Source: Niabella sp. (lineage in GTDB: Bacteria; Bacteroidota; Bacteroidia; Chitinophagales; Chitinophagaceae). From it: a stretch of DNA of 64,000 nt. Made by a program: the position numbers and the translations under genes. Below the pieces are notes generated by a model. It searched no databases. It saw only the letters and a list, made by a program, of their open reading frames with translations, and was not told the DNA's origin. The stretch spans positions 62,001 to 126,000 of the forward strand of contig JAPUDO010000119.1 of the NCBI GenBank assembly GCA_027493055.1. The letters run 5' to 3'. Within the stretch, counting starts at the first letter, position 1. Every line of letters starts with the position of its first letter. Shown here piece after piece: positions 27,142 through 35,890 of the stretch.

Positions 27142-30072
27142 TTGGAAAAGAAAGACTTACATGCAATAAACGTAACAGGCGCCAGGGTGCACAACCTGAA
27201 AAATATAAATATATCTATTCCTAAAAACCAGCTGGTGGTGATCACAGGCATCAGCGGCAGCGGCAAATCGTCGCTGGCTTTTGATACTATTTATTCCGAG
27301 GGGCAGCGCCGTTACATGGAAACTTTCGGGGCCTATGCACGGCAGTTTATCGGGGATATGGAACGGCCTGATGTGGACCAGATCACCGGCCTTTCACCCG
27401 TTATTTCCATAGAGCAAAAAACCACTAACAAAAACCCCCGCTCAACAGTAGGCACTGTTACCGAAGTGTACGATTTTTTCCGCTTATTATTCGCACGCAT
27501 TGGAGAAGCCTACTCTTACAACACCGGCAAAAAAATGGTAAAATGGAGCGAGGAGGAAATTGTTGAAAATATCTTTCAAAGATTCTACAATAAAAAAATA
27601 AATATACTGGCGCCATTGGTGCGCGGCCGCAAAGGGCATTATCGCGAGCTGTTTGAAGATGCACGCAAAAAAGGTTTCCTGAAAGTGCGTGTGGACGGGG
27701 AAATAAAAGATATTACCGCCAAAATGCAGGTAGATCGTTATAAGATCCACGATATAGAATTAGTGGTAGACCGCCTGCAGGTAACAGAAGACCTGAAAGC
27801 AAGACTGAGCCAAAGCGTACAGCAGGCACTGAAGCTGGGTAAGGACCTGATGTTTGTGGCCCCCCTGGATCCCCCCGAAGGGGGGACTTACAAAGACTCC
27901 GCAATTAAAAAGAACCATTCCAATAGCGACGACTCTATCTCCCTCTCCTTCGGAGGGGGCCGGGAGGAGGCATCTTATTCCAAAATGCTGATGTGTGAAC
28001 ACACAGGCATCAGCTACGAAGAGCCTTCACCTAACTCTTTTTCCTTTAACTCACCTTACGGGGCCTGCCCTTATTGCCGTGGTCTGGGCACCAGCTCGGT
28101 AATTAATATGGATGCGGTTTTGCCCGATGCTTCAAAAAGCATTAAAGAAGGAGGTATAGCACCTTTAGGTGAAGAGCGCAGCGCCAGCGTGTACCAGCAG
28201 GTAGAAGCATTTGCCCGGAAACATAAAATAAGCTTAAGCAAGCCACTAAAAGACTTGTCTCAGAATCAGCTGGACCTGCTGTTGTACGGAGATGGAGGCG
28301 CACAAAAAATATTGCATCTTGATGGAACAGACGAATCCATTCCTGATTATTATACCGGCAGCTATGAAGGTATTATACCCATGCTAAAGCGCTGGTATCT
28401 TTCTACACAAAGCACCGAAGTGCTACGCGATTGGGTGGAGAAATTTATGGAATCCCAGCCCTGCCCTGCCTGTAATGGTGAACGACTGAAAAAAGAAAGC
28501 CTCTGGTTTAAAATTGATGGCAAAAACATTGCTTACCTCAGCAACCTTAATTTAGATAACCTGGCGGCGTGGCTCGATGGGATTGAATTAAGGCTTAGTA
28601 AAAAGCAAAATACCATTGCAAAAGATATTTTAAAGGAAATAAGGGAACGACTGGGATTTTTGCTGGATGTAGGACTTACTTATTTATCCTTAAACCGCCC
28701 CAGCCGCACCTTGAGCGGCGGCGAATCGCAGCGCATCAGGCTGGCTACACAAATAGGCTCACAGCTGCAGGGCATTACTTATATACTGGATGAGCCTTCT
28801 ATTGGTTTACATCAAAGGGATAACCAGCGCCTCATTACTTCTTTGCAAAACCTGCGCGATATTGGTAACAGCATATTGGTAGTAGAGCATGATAAAGATA
28901 TTATGCTGGCAGCTGATTATTTAATTGACATTGGGCCTAAAGCCGGTTATCATGGCGGCCGTATTATGGCCCAGGGCACGCCCAAACAGATCTTAAAATT
29001 AGACACCATCACAGCTGGGTACCTGAACGGGCATTTAAAAATTGATATACCCAAAGAGCGCCGAAAAGGCAATGGAAAGTTTATTGAACTAAAAGGCGTA
29101 ACCGGTAACAACCTGCAGAACGTAAGCGTAAAATTCCCCTTGGGTAAGATGATTGTTGTTACGGGTGTGAGTGGAAGCGGTAAATCCACGCTCATCAACG
29201 AAACCCTGTATCCTGTTTTAAGCAATCATTGTTTCCCCGCAAGTAAAATGCAGGCCATGCCTCACCAATCAGTAAAAGGCCTGGAACATATTGATAAGGT
29301 AGTGGAAATAGATCAGTCCCCTATCGGCCGTACCCCAAGAAGCAACCCTGCCACTTACTGCGGATTCTTTACAGATATCAGGACCTTATTTGCGTCGGTG
29401 CCTGAGGCTAAAATACGGGGCTATAATGCAGGCCGTTTTTCGTTTAATGTTAAAACCGGCCGTTGTGATGTTTGCGAAGGCGGTGGTATGCGGGTGATTG
29501 AAATGAATTTTTTACCGGATGTATATGTGCCCTGCGAAAAGTGCAACGGCAAAAGGTATAACCGCGAAACACTGGAAATCCGTTACAAGGGAAAATCCAT
29601 CTCCGATGTGCTGGACATGACCGTGGACGAAGCAGTAGAATTTTTCCAGGCAGTTCCCAACATCTACAGGAAAATAAAAACCTTGCAGGATGTAGGGTTA
29701 GGCTATATTACCTTAGGACAAAGCGCTGTAACGCTTAGCGGCGGCGAAGCGCAGCGGGTAAAGCTCAGCACCGAGCTTTCAAAAAAGGATACCGGCAAAA
29801 CTTTTTATATCTTAGATGAGCCTACTACCGGCCTTCACTTTGAAGACATCAGGCACCTGCTTCGTGTACTGGACAAATTAACAGACAGGGGCAATACGGT
29901 TTTAGTGATAGAGCATAATATGGACGTGATAAAGGTAGCAGATCATATTATAGACCTGGGTCCTGAAGGTGGCGATGGCGGCGGACAGATCTTATTTGAA
30001 GGCACCCCGGAAGAGCTGGTAAAACATAAAAAAAGCTATACAGGATTCTATTTGAAACAGGAACTAAACTAA
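27142..30072 (+). CDS. uvrA: excinuclease ABC subunit A
   Basis: UvrA is the damage-sensing ATPase of nucleotide excision repair; it loads UvrB on lesions. The 976-residue protein has both ABC halves: Walker A GISGSGKSS (36-44) and VTGVSGSGKSTL, signatures LSGGESQR and LSGGEAQR, and zinc-binding CPYCRGLG, CPACNGE and CDVCEGGG...CEKCNGKRY. The start is TTG at 27142 (MEKKDLHAI); no in-frame ATG is near. Residues about 241-279 are a proline-, glycine- and serine-rich insertion absent from typical UvrA proteins and coded by a palindromic repeat. It lies at the edge of the UvrB-binding domain, before the first zinc finger. A small gene follows after eight bases. Confidence 0.95.
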   Translation: MEKKDLHAINVTGARVHNLKNINISIPKNQLVVITGISGSGKSSLAFDTIYSEGQRRYMETFGAYARQFIGDMERPDVDQITGLSPVISIEQKTTNKNPRSTVGTVTEVYDFFRLLFARIGEAYSYNTGKKMVKWSEEEIVENIFQRFYNKKINILAPLVRGRKGHYRELFEDARKKGFLKVRVDGEIKDITAKMQVDRYKIHDIELVVDRLQVTEDLKARLSQSVQQALKLGKDLMFVAPLDPPEGGTYKDSAIKKNHSNSDDSISLSFGGGREEASYSKMLMCEHTGISYEEPSPNSFSFNSPYGACPYCRGLGTSSVINMDAVLPDASKSIKEGGIAPLGEERSASVYQQVEAFARKHKISLSKPLKDLSQNQLDLLLYGDGGAQKILHLDGTDESIPDYYTGSYEGIIPMLKRWYLSTQSTEVLRDWVEKFMESQPCPACNGERLKKESLWFKIDGKNIAYLSNLNLDNLAAWLDGIELRLSKKQNTIAKDILKEIRERLGFLLDVGLTYLSLNRPSRTLSGGESQRIRLATQIGSQLQGITYILDEPSIGLHQRDNQRLITSLQNLRDIGNSILVVEHDKDIMLAADYLIDIGPKAGYHGGRIMAQGTPKQILKLDTITAGYLNGHLKIDIPKERRKGNGKFIELKGVTGNNLQNVSVKFPLGKMIVVTGVSGSGKSTLINETLYPVLSNHCFPASKMQAMPHQSVKGLEHIDKVVEIDQSPIGRTPRSNPATYCGFFTDIRTLFASVPEAKIRGYNAGRFSFNVKTGRCDVCEGGGMRVIEMNFLPDVYVPCEKCNGKRYNRETLEIRYKGKSISDVLDMTVDEAVEFFQAVPNIYRKIKTLQDVGLGYITLGQSAVTLSGGEAQRVKLSTELSKKDTGKTFYILDEPTTGLHFEDIRHLLRVLDKLTDRGNTVLVIEHNMDVIKVADHIIDLGPEGGDGGGQILFEGTPEELVKHKKSYTGFYLKQELN
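27860..27978 (+). repeat. palindromic repeat block inserted in frame in uvrA
   Basis: The block has a left hairpin TCCCCCC-GAA-GGGGGGA (27870-27886), a spacer of about 60 bases, and a right hairpin built on CCCTCTCC-TTC-GGAGGGGG (about 27950-27968) followed by CCGGGAGGAGG. CCCCC-GAAG-GGGG and CTCCTTCGGAG words of this kind resemble dispersed intergenic repeats of Bacteroidota. Here the block is translated in frame as about 39 residues, from PLDPPEGGTYKDS to GGGREEAS. The reading frame on both sides is normal UvrA. Confidence 0.7.
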
Positions 30073-30080
30073 TACACACG

Positions 30081-30578
30081 ATGCGCATTGATAAACTAAA
30101 CGATTTACCCGATTGGGAAGATGATCCGTTCAGAAGGGAAGATCAAAAAGGCGAAGAATGGAAGCCTAATCCTACAAGAGAAGCCTGCAAAGCGCTCTAT
30201 CAGAAATGGCGGGAGATTGTTACAATGCTAAACGGCGCGCTCGAAAACGATAGCGAGGAGGGCAATGACCCAACCTCATCTTTTGCAGCTTATAATAAAC
30301 AAATGGTGTTAAGCGATGCTTTTGAAGTAGGGGCAAAAATCAAAAGCTCAGAAGCCGGCGGCATTTATGTACTACGTATGGAGAATGCTACCATCATTCG
30401 CAAAAATGCGCAATCTATTGCCAGCTCCATGCTAATATTTGATCCCGAAGATGGCGTTGATGAAAACTATGCAATGCTGATACGCGCGGAGATTGATCAG
30501 TTCAGGGAGCTGTTCAAAATATGGGTCAGCACTTTTGAAAAGGACGAGTACACAGATGACTGGGGGTTGTTTGTGTAA
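30081..30578 (+). CDS. conserved hypothetical protein following uvrA
   Basis: A 165-residue acidic soluble protein that starts eight bases after uvrA and is surely co-transcribed. It has no signal peptide or membrane segment. Visible are DLPDWEDDPFRREDQKGEEW, then a mostly helical body with LYQKWREIVTMLNGALEN, SDAFEVGAKIKSSEAGGIYV and RENATIIRKNAQ-like segments, and an aromatic acidic end DDWGLFV. I do not recognise a family. The tight coupling to uvrA may only reflect operon structure; no repair function is inferred. Confidence 0.65.
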   Translation: MRIDKLNDLPDWEDDPFRREDQKGEEWKPNPTREACKALYQKWREIVTMLNGALENDSEEGNDPTSSFAAYNKQMVLSDAFEVGAKIKSSEAGGIYVLRMENATIIRKNAQSIASSMLIFDPEDGVDENYAMLIRAEIDQFRELFKIWVSTFEKDEYTDDWGLFV

Positions 30579-30714
30579 AAAAACTGGCTTCATTCCCATC
30601 TGTCTGCCTCGGGAATGTCCCGAAGCAATGATTCTTTTTTCATCTTTTTGAACGGTTCCCGCCTCGGCCTGTCCTGCCGGCATCTCTTTGCTGTTTTTCG
30701 TAAAGTTATACATG

Positions 30715-30790
30715 TCCGATGCGCTACGAAATATAGATGCTCCTCGAAACATTTTGTTTCGAAGGACTATGCTGTAGCCTTTGGCTACAT
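30715..30790. repeat. two-hairpin repeat, copy 1
   Basis: CGAAACA-TTT-TGTTTCG (30745-30761) is followed by GGACTATGC and the perfect hairpin TGTAGCC-TTT-GGCTACA (30773-30789). The same order of a CGAAAC hairpin, the word ACTATGCT and an AGCC-TTT-GGCT hairpin recurs at about 31565 and 32952. The 304-base gap 30579-30882 otherwise shows only a TCGGGA-ATG-TCCCGA hairpin (about 30610) and degenerate GCCTGTCCTGCCGGCAT words; no gene is seen. Confidence 0.6.
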
Positions 30791-30882
30791 TTCAAAACCA
30801 GAAGGTTACAACATAAAGCTTCAGGACTACAAATCCCGAAAAAGCAATGGCCCCATGGGACATCTTTTCGATAGCCCGTTAA

Positions 30883-31476
30883 CTATCCCAACACAGAAGC
30901 GGCCGCTGCTCCTGTTATCAGAGAGCTGAATAAAAGGCCCGCTACCACGCTGAATAAAACCATATAGATCACCCAGCTAACCAGCACATACACTACAATG
31001 TAAACCACTTTCTGATCATCAGGTGTTTTCTTTAAAGGGCCTACACCCAGGTAAAACAGGTAAATACTATACACAGCACCGGCTAATGATAACAGGCCGC
31101 CCAATACAGGAATAAAAGAAAGGATACCCGCCACGTACCCCGCAGTACCGGAATAAGCCACCAGTTGCGCCGATTTATTGATATCTTTTTCCGATTTGAA
31201 ATTAGGAGCCAGCGCATCAATAACATAAGCCGCAATAACAAATACCACTATGGTAACAATAATTGCAAATACTGTGTAAGCAAGCGCATAAGCAATTCCG
31301 AATAAAGGAGAGAACACAAAAAACTTTAAAAAAGTAGCGATTGCCGATAACAGTGAAAGCGGTATCACGTAAGAAGTCAGCAGCCCCTTAAGGGTAGCCG
31401 GTTCATTGTTAATGACTTCCCACTCGGCTTTGGGATTGGTTAAAATGTTCTTTACCCGATCAATTAAAGATGTCAT
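30883..31476 (-). CDS. YIP1-family membrane protein
   Basis: A 197-residue inner-membrane protein with five predicted helices: LLTSYVIPLSLLSAIATFL, FGIAYALAYTVFAIIVTIVV with FVIAAYVIDAL, AGYVAGILSFIPVLGGLLSL with AVYSIYLFYLGV, and VVYIVVYVLVSWVIYMVLF. The N-terminus RVKNILTNPKAEWEVINNEP is the hallmark of bacterial Yip1-domain proteins, whose function is unknown. The minus-strand upstream region has CTACATTTAT, a near match to the promoter consensus. The gene stands between two copies of a hairpin repeat. Confidence 0.8.
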   Translation of the reverse strand: MTSLIDRVKNILTNPKAEWEVINNEPATLKGLLTSYVIPLSLLSAIATFLKFFVFSPLFGIAYALAYTVFAIIVTIVVFVIAAYVIDALAPNFKSEKDINKSAQLVAYSGTAGYVAGILSFIPVLGGLLSLAGAVYSIYLFYLGVGPLKKTPDDQKVVYIVVYVLVSWVIYMVLFSVVAGLLFSSLITGAAAASVLG

Positions 31477-31555
31477 GATGAACAGTGTTTAAGTTTAGAG
31501 ACCAATAATGGTATATAAATGTAGCCAGTTTTTTGCATTGGAACTAATAATTCTG

Positions 31556-31645
31556 ATACTCTGCGAAACATTTTGTTTCGCAGAACTATGCTATAGCCTT
31601 TGGCTGTATTAAATCTTTAATGGCACGCCTTTGAATCATCCCTCA
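31556..31645. repeat. two-hairpin repeat, copy 2, joined to a duplicated acetyltransferase gene end
   Basis: CTGCGAAACA-TTT-TGTTTCGCAG is followed by AACTATGCTATAGCC-TTT-GGCTG. Immediately after come TATTAAATCTTTAATGGCAC and GCCTTTGAATCATCC, which match the last bases of the acetyltransferase gene at 33000-33031 with one or two changes. This copy thus carries a detached fragment of that gene's 3' end. Confidence 0.75.
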
Positions 31646-31680
31646 GGATGAACATAAGATGTCCCTGAGTGTCTGAAAAT

Positions 31681-31798
31681 TTTTCTGCAATCTCAAACCT
31701 GCCAATTCCTTAATATTTGTATATTTATGTTTTAAGCTACACCACATGAAATTCTTGATACAACTAATTGCTCACAAACAGGAGATCATACCAATAAA
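31681..31798 (+). repeat. direct repeat left of the DUF3800 gene
   Basis: About 118 bases from TTTTCTGCAA to CCAATAAA are repeated at 32816-32934 at roughly 90 percent identity by hand alignment; the core TTTAAGCTAC, CCACATGAAATTCTTGATA and AACTAATTGCTCA is nearly identical. The two copies flank the DUF3800 gene in the same orientation. This copy contains a short ATG frame that is broken in the other copy, so it is probably not coding. From here to 31946 no credible gene is seen. Confidence 0.8.
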
Positions 31799-31946
31799 AC
31801 CATCAGCATCCTCTTATCGGCGGCCATTTACTGCATTATTGCCAAAGAAGAAGCGGATTATGCACCATTCCTGCACGAAACAGGCTATGTCAAAGGGTTC
31901 AATTGCACCATACCGGTTGTTCTGTTACTGTTAAATAGAATTATCA

Positions 31947-32687
31947 ATGAAGTATTATTATATAGACGAATCTGGAGATGCTGACTTCTATGGGAAAAGG
32001 GGTAAACGACTTTGGGAATTGGAAAACTGGAACAATTCTCTGTTATTAGGGATGCTGGAAACGGAAAATAGAAAGCTGTTAAGAGAAGATATTCTTGCGT
32101 TTCACCGGGTGTTGAGAGATGATAAATATTTTAAAGGAATTGCGTCGTTTGACAAACCTGAGCATTTTTTTCATGCGAAAGATGACCACCCGGAAATCAG
32201 AGCTGAGTTCTTTAAGTTTCTGAGAGGCAGGAATGATTTTAAATGCTATTTTTCTATGGTTGGAAAAGACGCAAAAGTATTTGACGAACAATTTAAGAAC
32301 AACCCCAAACAGTTTTATTTTCATGTTGTAGAGCACTTGCTTAAGCTGAAAGATTATACTGAAGAAGATAAACATTGTTTTTATTTAAGCCGGAGAACCA
32401 AACATACCCATGCCGATTTCGATAAGGTTATTAAAAATGCCGTTGATCATAAGATGGCGGGCACAAATCTGAACTATAAGGCGGACGTTGTAAAAAGCTC
32501 AGAGTTTCCGGAGCTGTCGGTAATAGACTATATGTTATGGGCCGTGCAAAGAGGCAGGCTAAAGGGTGAGTTTAGGTTTCTGGATGCGCTGTCTGATAAA
32601 GTAGATGGCATTGTGTATGCAGATGGTAGTCTGATAAATTGTGGTAACGATAAAATGAGTGTGGAATACTTTATTAAATGGGCATAA
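31947..32687 (+). CDS. DUF3800-domain protein
   Basis: A 246-residue soluble protein starting MKYYYIDESGDADF, the signature DESGD of DUF3800, a family with a predicted RNase H-like fold often found near mobile elements and defence loci. Later acidic residues that may complete the metal site are seen in KADVVKSSEFPELSVIDYML. The C-terminal VIDYMLWAVQRGR is also typical. No biochemical activity is established. The gene is alone on its strand, between direct repeats of about 118 bases and outer copies of a hairpin repeat joined to acetyltransferase sequence, so it looks like an inserted or duplicated cassette. Confidence 0.8.
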   Translation: MKYYYIDESGDADFYGKRGKRLWELENWNNSLLLGMLETENRKLLREDILAFHRVLRDDKYFKGIASFDKPEHFFHAKDDHPEIRAEFFKFLRGRNDFKCYFSMVGKDAKVFDEQFKNNPKQFYFHVVEHLLKLKDYTEEDKHCFYLSRRTKHTHADFDKVIKNAVDHKMAGTNLNYKADVVKSSEFPELSVIDYMLWAVQRGRLKGEFRFLDALSDKVDGIVYADGSLINCGNDKMSVEYFIKWA

Positions 32688-32815
32688 AAAAAATACAAAT
32701 TCTTTCAAAACCGTGCATCAGCAACCCCCGCATGAGGCGAGTTTAAGTGTTTGAAACAACCTGTACTTACTACAAAGGTACGCTTTTAATCAAACAATAA
32801 TAGGATAAATAAAAG

Positions 32816-32934
32816 TTTTCTGCAATCGCTAACCAGCCGAATACTTAATATTTGAATATTTATGTTTTAAGCTACGCCACATGAAATTCTTGATATAACT
32901 AATTGCTCATAAACAGGAAGGTCATTCCAATAAA
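32816..32934 (+). repeat. direct repeat right of the DUF3800 gene
   Basis: This is the second copy of the 118-base repeat described at 31681. It carries TAA and other changes that close the short reading frame seen in the left copy. The stretch 32688-32815 between the DUF3800 stop and this repeat holds no gene. Confidence 0.8.
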
Positions 32935-32940
32935 CTGTCA

Positions 32941-33031
32941 GTATCGATGCGCTGCGAAACAAAATGTTTCACAGGACTATGCTATAGCCTTTGGCTGCAT
33001 TAAATCTTTAATCGCACGCCTTTGAATCATC
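32941..33031. repeat. two-hairpin repeat, copy 3, overlapping the acetyltransferase gene end
   Basis: GCGAAACAAAATGTTTCACAG (the loop is inverted relative to copy 2) is followed by GACTATGCTATAGCC-TTT-GGCTGC and ATTAAATCTTTAATCGCACG. The last part is the 3' end of the acetyltransferase gene (stop at 33008-33010). Copies 2 and 3 share about 60 bases with two differences. Confidence 0.75.
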
Positions 33032-33475
33032 CGCCCCGTACACCATCCCAATATGGTCAATCCCTGCATCATCGTAAATATCGCTGCACTGCACAAAGCC
33101 TAATGATTCATAAAATGCTTTAAGATGATACTGGGCCCCGATCTTTACCGGTTGTTTGCCAAACAGCTCATGGCAACGGTCAAGACTTTGCTCCATTAAT
33201 TCTTTTCCCATGCCTGTACCACGCACAGCAGCACGCAGCACTACCCTGCCAATAGAAGGCTCGGTATAGCTTATACCGGGCGGCAACAATCTTGAATAAG
33301 CAACCAGCAGCCCGTCTTTCAATCCCATAAGATGAAAACTCTTTTGATCCTTATCATCCACGTCCTGGTAATAACAATGCTGCTCCACTACAAAAACTTC
33401 CGAGCGCAGCTGCAGTATAGCATACAACTCATTGAGCAACAGCTCCCCAAACGATTTACATACCCAATTCATCAT
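33008..33475 (-). CDS. ElaA-like GNAT acetyltransferase
   Basis: A GNAT-fold acetyltransferase of about 155 residues resembling ElaA: NWVCKSFGELLLNELYAILQ, LRSEVFVVEQHCYYQDVD and IGRVVLRAAVRGTGMGKELM, the last being the acetyl-CoA pyrophosphate loop (R-G-x-G-x-G-K). The acceptor is unknown. I take MMNWVCKS at 33475 as the start; a longer frame begins at 33532, but its first 19 residues are unlike the family and overlap a degenerate repeat word. The last 20 or so bases are duplicated near 31615. It follows rarA on the same strand, 64 bases downstream. Confidence 0.82.
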   Translation of the reverse strand: MMNWVCKSFGELLLNELYAILQLRSEVFVVEQHCYYQDVDDKDQKSFHLMGLKDGLLVAYSRLLPPGISYTEPSIGRVVLRAAVRGTGMGKELMEQSLDRCHELFGKQPVKIGAQYHLKAFYESLGFVQCSDIYDDAGIDHIGMVYGADDSKACD

Positions 33476-33539
33476 CTTATCCCATTTTATATTGATCAAA
33501 CTATCGTACATAGCCCACTTCCTACTCACCATTCACTAC

Positions 33540-34793
33540 CTAATAACCATACTTCTCCTTCCACAGCTTCTTTAAATAATTACGTAATTCATTTTCCCTC
33601 GGGTTATTGCCGGGCTCATAAAACCTGGTTCCGGCAAGCTTTTCGGGAAGGTATTCCTGCTCACTGAAATTATTATCATAATTATGAGCATATTTATATC
33701 CTTTCCCGTAATCCATATTCTTCATCAGCTTGGTAGGTGCATTTCTTATGTGCAGGGGAACAGGCAAATCGCCCAACCGGCTCACGGCAGCCATAGCATC
33801 AGCAATAGCCACACAGGAAGCATTGCTCTTGGGAGAGGAAGCAAGATAAACAGCACATTGCGACAAAATAATACGTGATTCGGGATAACCGATCTTATTT
33901 ACGGCATCAAACGTAGCATTAGCCAGTAAAAGTGCGTTGGGGTTGGCATTGCCAATATCTTCGCTGGCCAGTATAACCATGCGGCGTGCAATAAATTTTA
34001 CATCCTCCCCTCCTTCTATCATCCTTGCCAGCCAGTACACCGCGGCATTGGGATCGCTGCCCCTTACAGATTTTATAAAGGCTGAAATAATATCATAATG
34101 CTGCTCACCACTTTTGTCATATAACGCTACTTTCTTCTGAGCTACTTCCATTACCAGCGCATTGGTAATTTCGATCTTATCTTTTGCTGTATTACAAACC
34201 AGCTCCAGCAGGTTCAGCAGCTTTCTTGCATCGCCGCCACTCATATTCACCAGCGCTTCGGTTTCTTTAAGAGTGATCTTCTTCTTTTGCAGTACACCAT
34301 CCTCTTCAATGGCTTTATGCAGCAGTTGTATAAGGTCTTTTTCCTCCAGAGCCTTTAATACATATACCTGGCAGCGGCTCAGTAAGGCACTGTTTACTTC
34401 AAAAGAAGGATTTTCGGTGGTAGCGCCAATCAGGGTAATGATCCCTTTTTCAACTGCATGTAATAATGCGTCCTGCTGGCTTTTATTAAAGCGGTGTATC
34501 TCGTCAATGAATAAAATGCTCTGTTGTTCCAGCTTTGCTTTCTCAATAACCTCCCTCACTTCCTTTACCCCTGCATTTACAGCGCTAAGCGCAAAAAAAG
34601 AAACAGAAAGCTCATGTGCTATTATATTAGCCAGCGTGGTTTTCCCGGTGCCGGGCGGTCCCCAAAAAATAACTGAGCCCAGCGACTGGTTCTCGACAGA
34701 TTTACGCAGCACGCTCCCTTTGCCAATAAGGTGCTGTTGCCCTACCACTTCATCCAGTGTGCGGGGCCTGATACGTTCTGCTAATGGAGTCAT
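33540..34793 (-). CDS. rarA: replication-associated recombination protein A (AAA ATPase)
   Basis: RarA (MgsA) is a clamp-loader-like AAA ATPase that acts at stalled replication forks. The 417 residues match the family. MTPLAERIRPRTLDEVVGQ opens the protein, Walker A GPPGTGKTT is at 45-53, Walker B ILFIDEIHRFNKSQQD near 97, sensor 1 LIGATTENPSFEVN, and MSGGDARKLLNLLE sensor 2. The C-terminal tetramerisation region has YDIISAFIKSVRGSDPNAAVYW and LPVPLHIRNAPTKLMK. It starts nine bases after the stop of the esterase gene, so the order of transcription is esterase, rarA, acetyltransferase. Confidence 0.95.
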   Translation of the reverse strand: MTPLAERIRPRTLDEVVGQQHLIGKGSVLRKSVENQSLGSVIFWGPPGTGKTTLANIIAHELSVSFFALSAVNAGVKEVREVIEKAKLEQQSILFIDEIHRFNKSQQDALLHAVEKGIITLIGATTENPSFEVNSALLSRCQVYVLKALEEKDLIQLLHKAIEEDGVLQKKKITLKETEALVNMSGGDARKLLNLLELVCNTAKDKIEITNALVMEVAQKKVALYDKSGEQHYDIISAFIKSVRGSDPNAAVYWLARMIEGGEDVKFIARRMVILASEDIGNANPNALLLANATFDAVNKIGYPESRIILSQCAVYLASSPKSNASCVAIADAMAAVSRLGDLPVPLHIRNAPTKLMKNMDYGKGYKYAHNYDNNFSEQEYLPEKLAGTRFYEPGNNPRENELRNYLKKLWKEKYGY

Positions 34794-34802
34794 ACCGCGA
34801 AA

Positions 34803-35663
34803 TTAGGGCACATTTGTGCTAAGAAAACTTTGAACTTTGTTAAGACAATCATACCAGATGGAAGGATCTGACCATCCATGCGATTGATTAGCGTAAAAAA
34901 CATACTGATGTGTAGTTCCCTGGGCGGCTAATTTGTCGCGCAACGCTTCAGATTGTTCCTTAGGTACTGTATCATCCAGTCCGCCCTGTAAAATAATAGT
35001 GGGAGGAGCAGCGCTCACATAGTTGATAGGGCTGCTATTATGATACATTGTTGAATTGCTTGATGGTGTACCATTTAACAATATGCCTAAACCTATTTTA
35101 GTTGTAGCGTCAGACCAGTTATAAAGTGCTGTCATATCCGTAGGTCCAAAAAAATCTACAACAGCTTTTGGCTTTATGGGTGTGTTATATTTATATGCCT
35201 GTAACAGGGCCAGATGAGCACCGGCGCTGGCACCGGCTAAGACCCATTTATCAGAGATCCCAAAAGTCTGGCGCCTGTCATAAATATATTGAATAGCAGT
35301 TTTAATATCCTCTTCCTGCGCGGGAAACCTGTTGCCAATAGCCGTTACAAGCCTGTAATTAAGATTAAAAATAGCCCAGTCAGGTAATCGTTTCCTGATG
35401 GAATCTACAACCGGCTGAAAGTTCTCATCACTTTTATCACCGTCTGCCCAGGCGCCGCCATGTATTAATATTATCACTTTTGTGGTGGTAGCAGATCTAT
35501 TTGCTGGTAAATAATAATCCAGGGCCTGTAATTGATTGCTGCCATACTTTACATTTTTTTCCTGGTCGGCCTTCATCTTTGGTTCATCCGGTTTGAAATC
35601 ATCATCTTTCGAGCAGGAAAAAAAAGTAGCGGTCAGCAACAGGTATAATAAAACTTGCTTCAT
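34803..35663 (-). CDS. lipoprotein alpha/beta-hydrolase (carboxylesterase type)
   Basis: I start it at the ATG at 35663 (MKQVLLYLLLTATFFSC), which gives a type II signal peptide with the lipid-bearing cysteine at 17 and 286 residues. The longer frame from 35726 adds a basic stretch before the signal peptide and is unlikely. The enzyme part has the oxyanion HGGAW (68-72), the nucleophile elbow GASAGAHLALL (Ser147), and later DDTVP and SHGWSD for the acid and histidine. It resembles Bacteroidota esterases that act on acyl groups of glycans. It heads a likely operon with rarA and is divergent from rocD. Confidence 0.82.
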   Translation of the reverse strand: MKQVLLYLLLTATFFSCSKDDDFKPDEPKMKADQEKNVKYGSNQLQALDYYLPANRSATTTKVIILIHGGAWADGDKSDENFQPVVDSIRKRLPDWAIFNLNYRLVTAIGNRFPAQEEDIKTAIQYIYDRRQTFGISDKWVLAGASAGAHLALLQAYKYNTPIKPKAVVDFFGPTDMTALYNWSDATTKIGLGILLNGTPSSNSTMYHNSSPINYVSAAPPTIILQGGLDDTVPKEQSEALRDKLAAQGTTHQYVFYANQSHGWSDPSIWYDCLNKVQSFLSTNVP

Positions 35664-35890
35664 ACACATGGGTGTTTTAGAATTATTATTTCTACGGGAA
35701 AAGTTTTTCCCTGTAAATATCCGCAAATAAATATTATTTTACTTATTATTGTTACCTTGTGCAAAATCCGCGCATCAAAAACGCTCAAAACATATCATCT
35801 TTTTTGCAGCAGCATTTAGACCTGCTTCATCACTGACGGTTTTCTAACGTCCGGTAATACTTATTTCATTTAACTAAAAAAGATCCTGGT

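Noticed and set aside
31746-31934. Short frame starting in the left direct repeat of the DUF3800 region
   Set aside because: The second copy of the repeat carries stops in this region and the product resembles nothing known. Another frame (ILLSAAIYCIIAKEEADYA) looks a little more protein-like but has no start.
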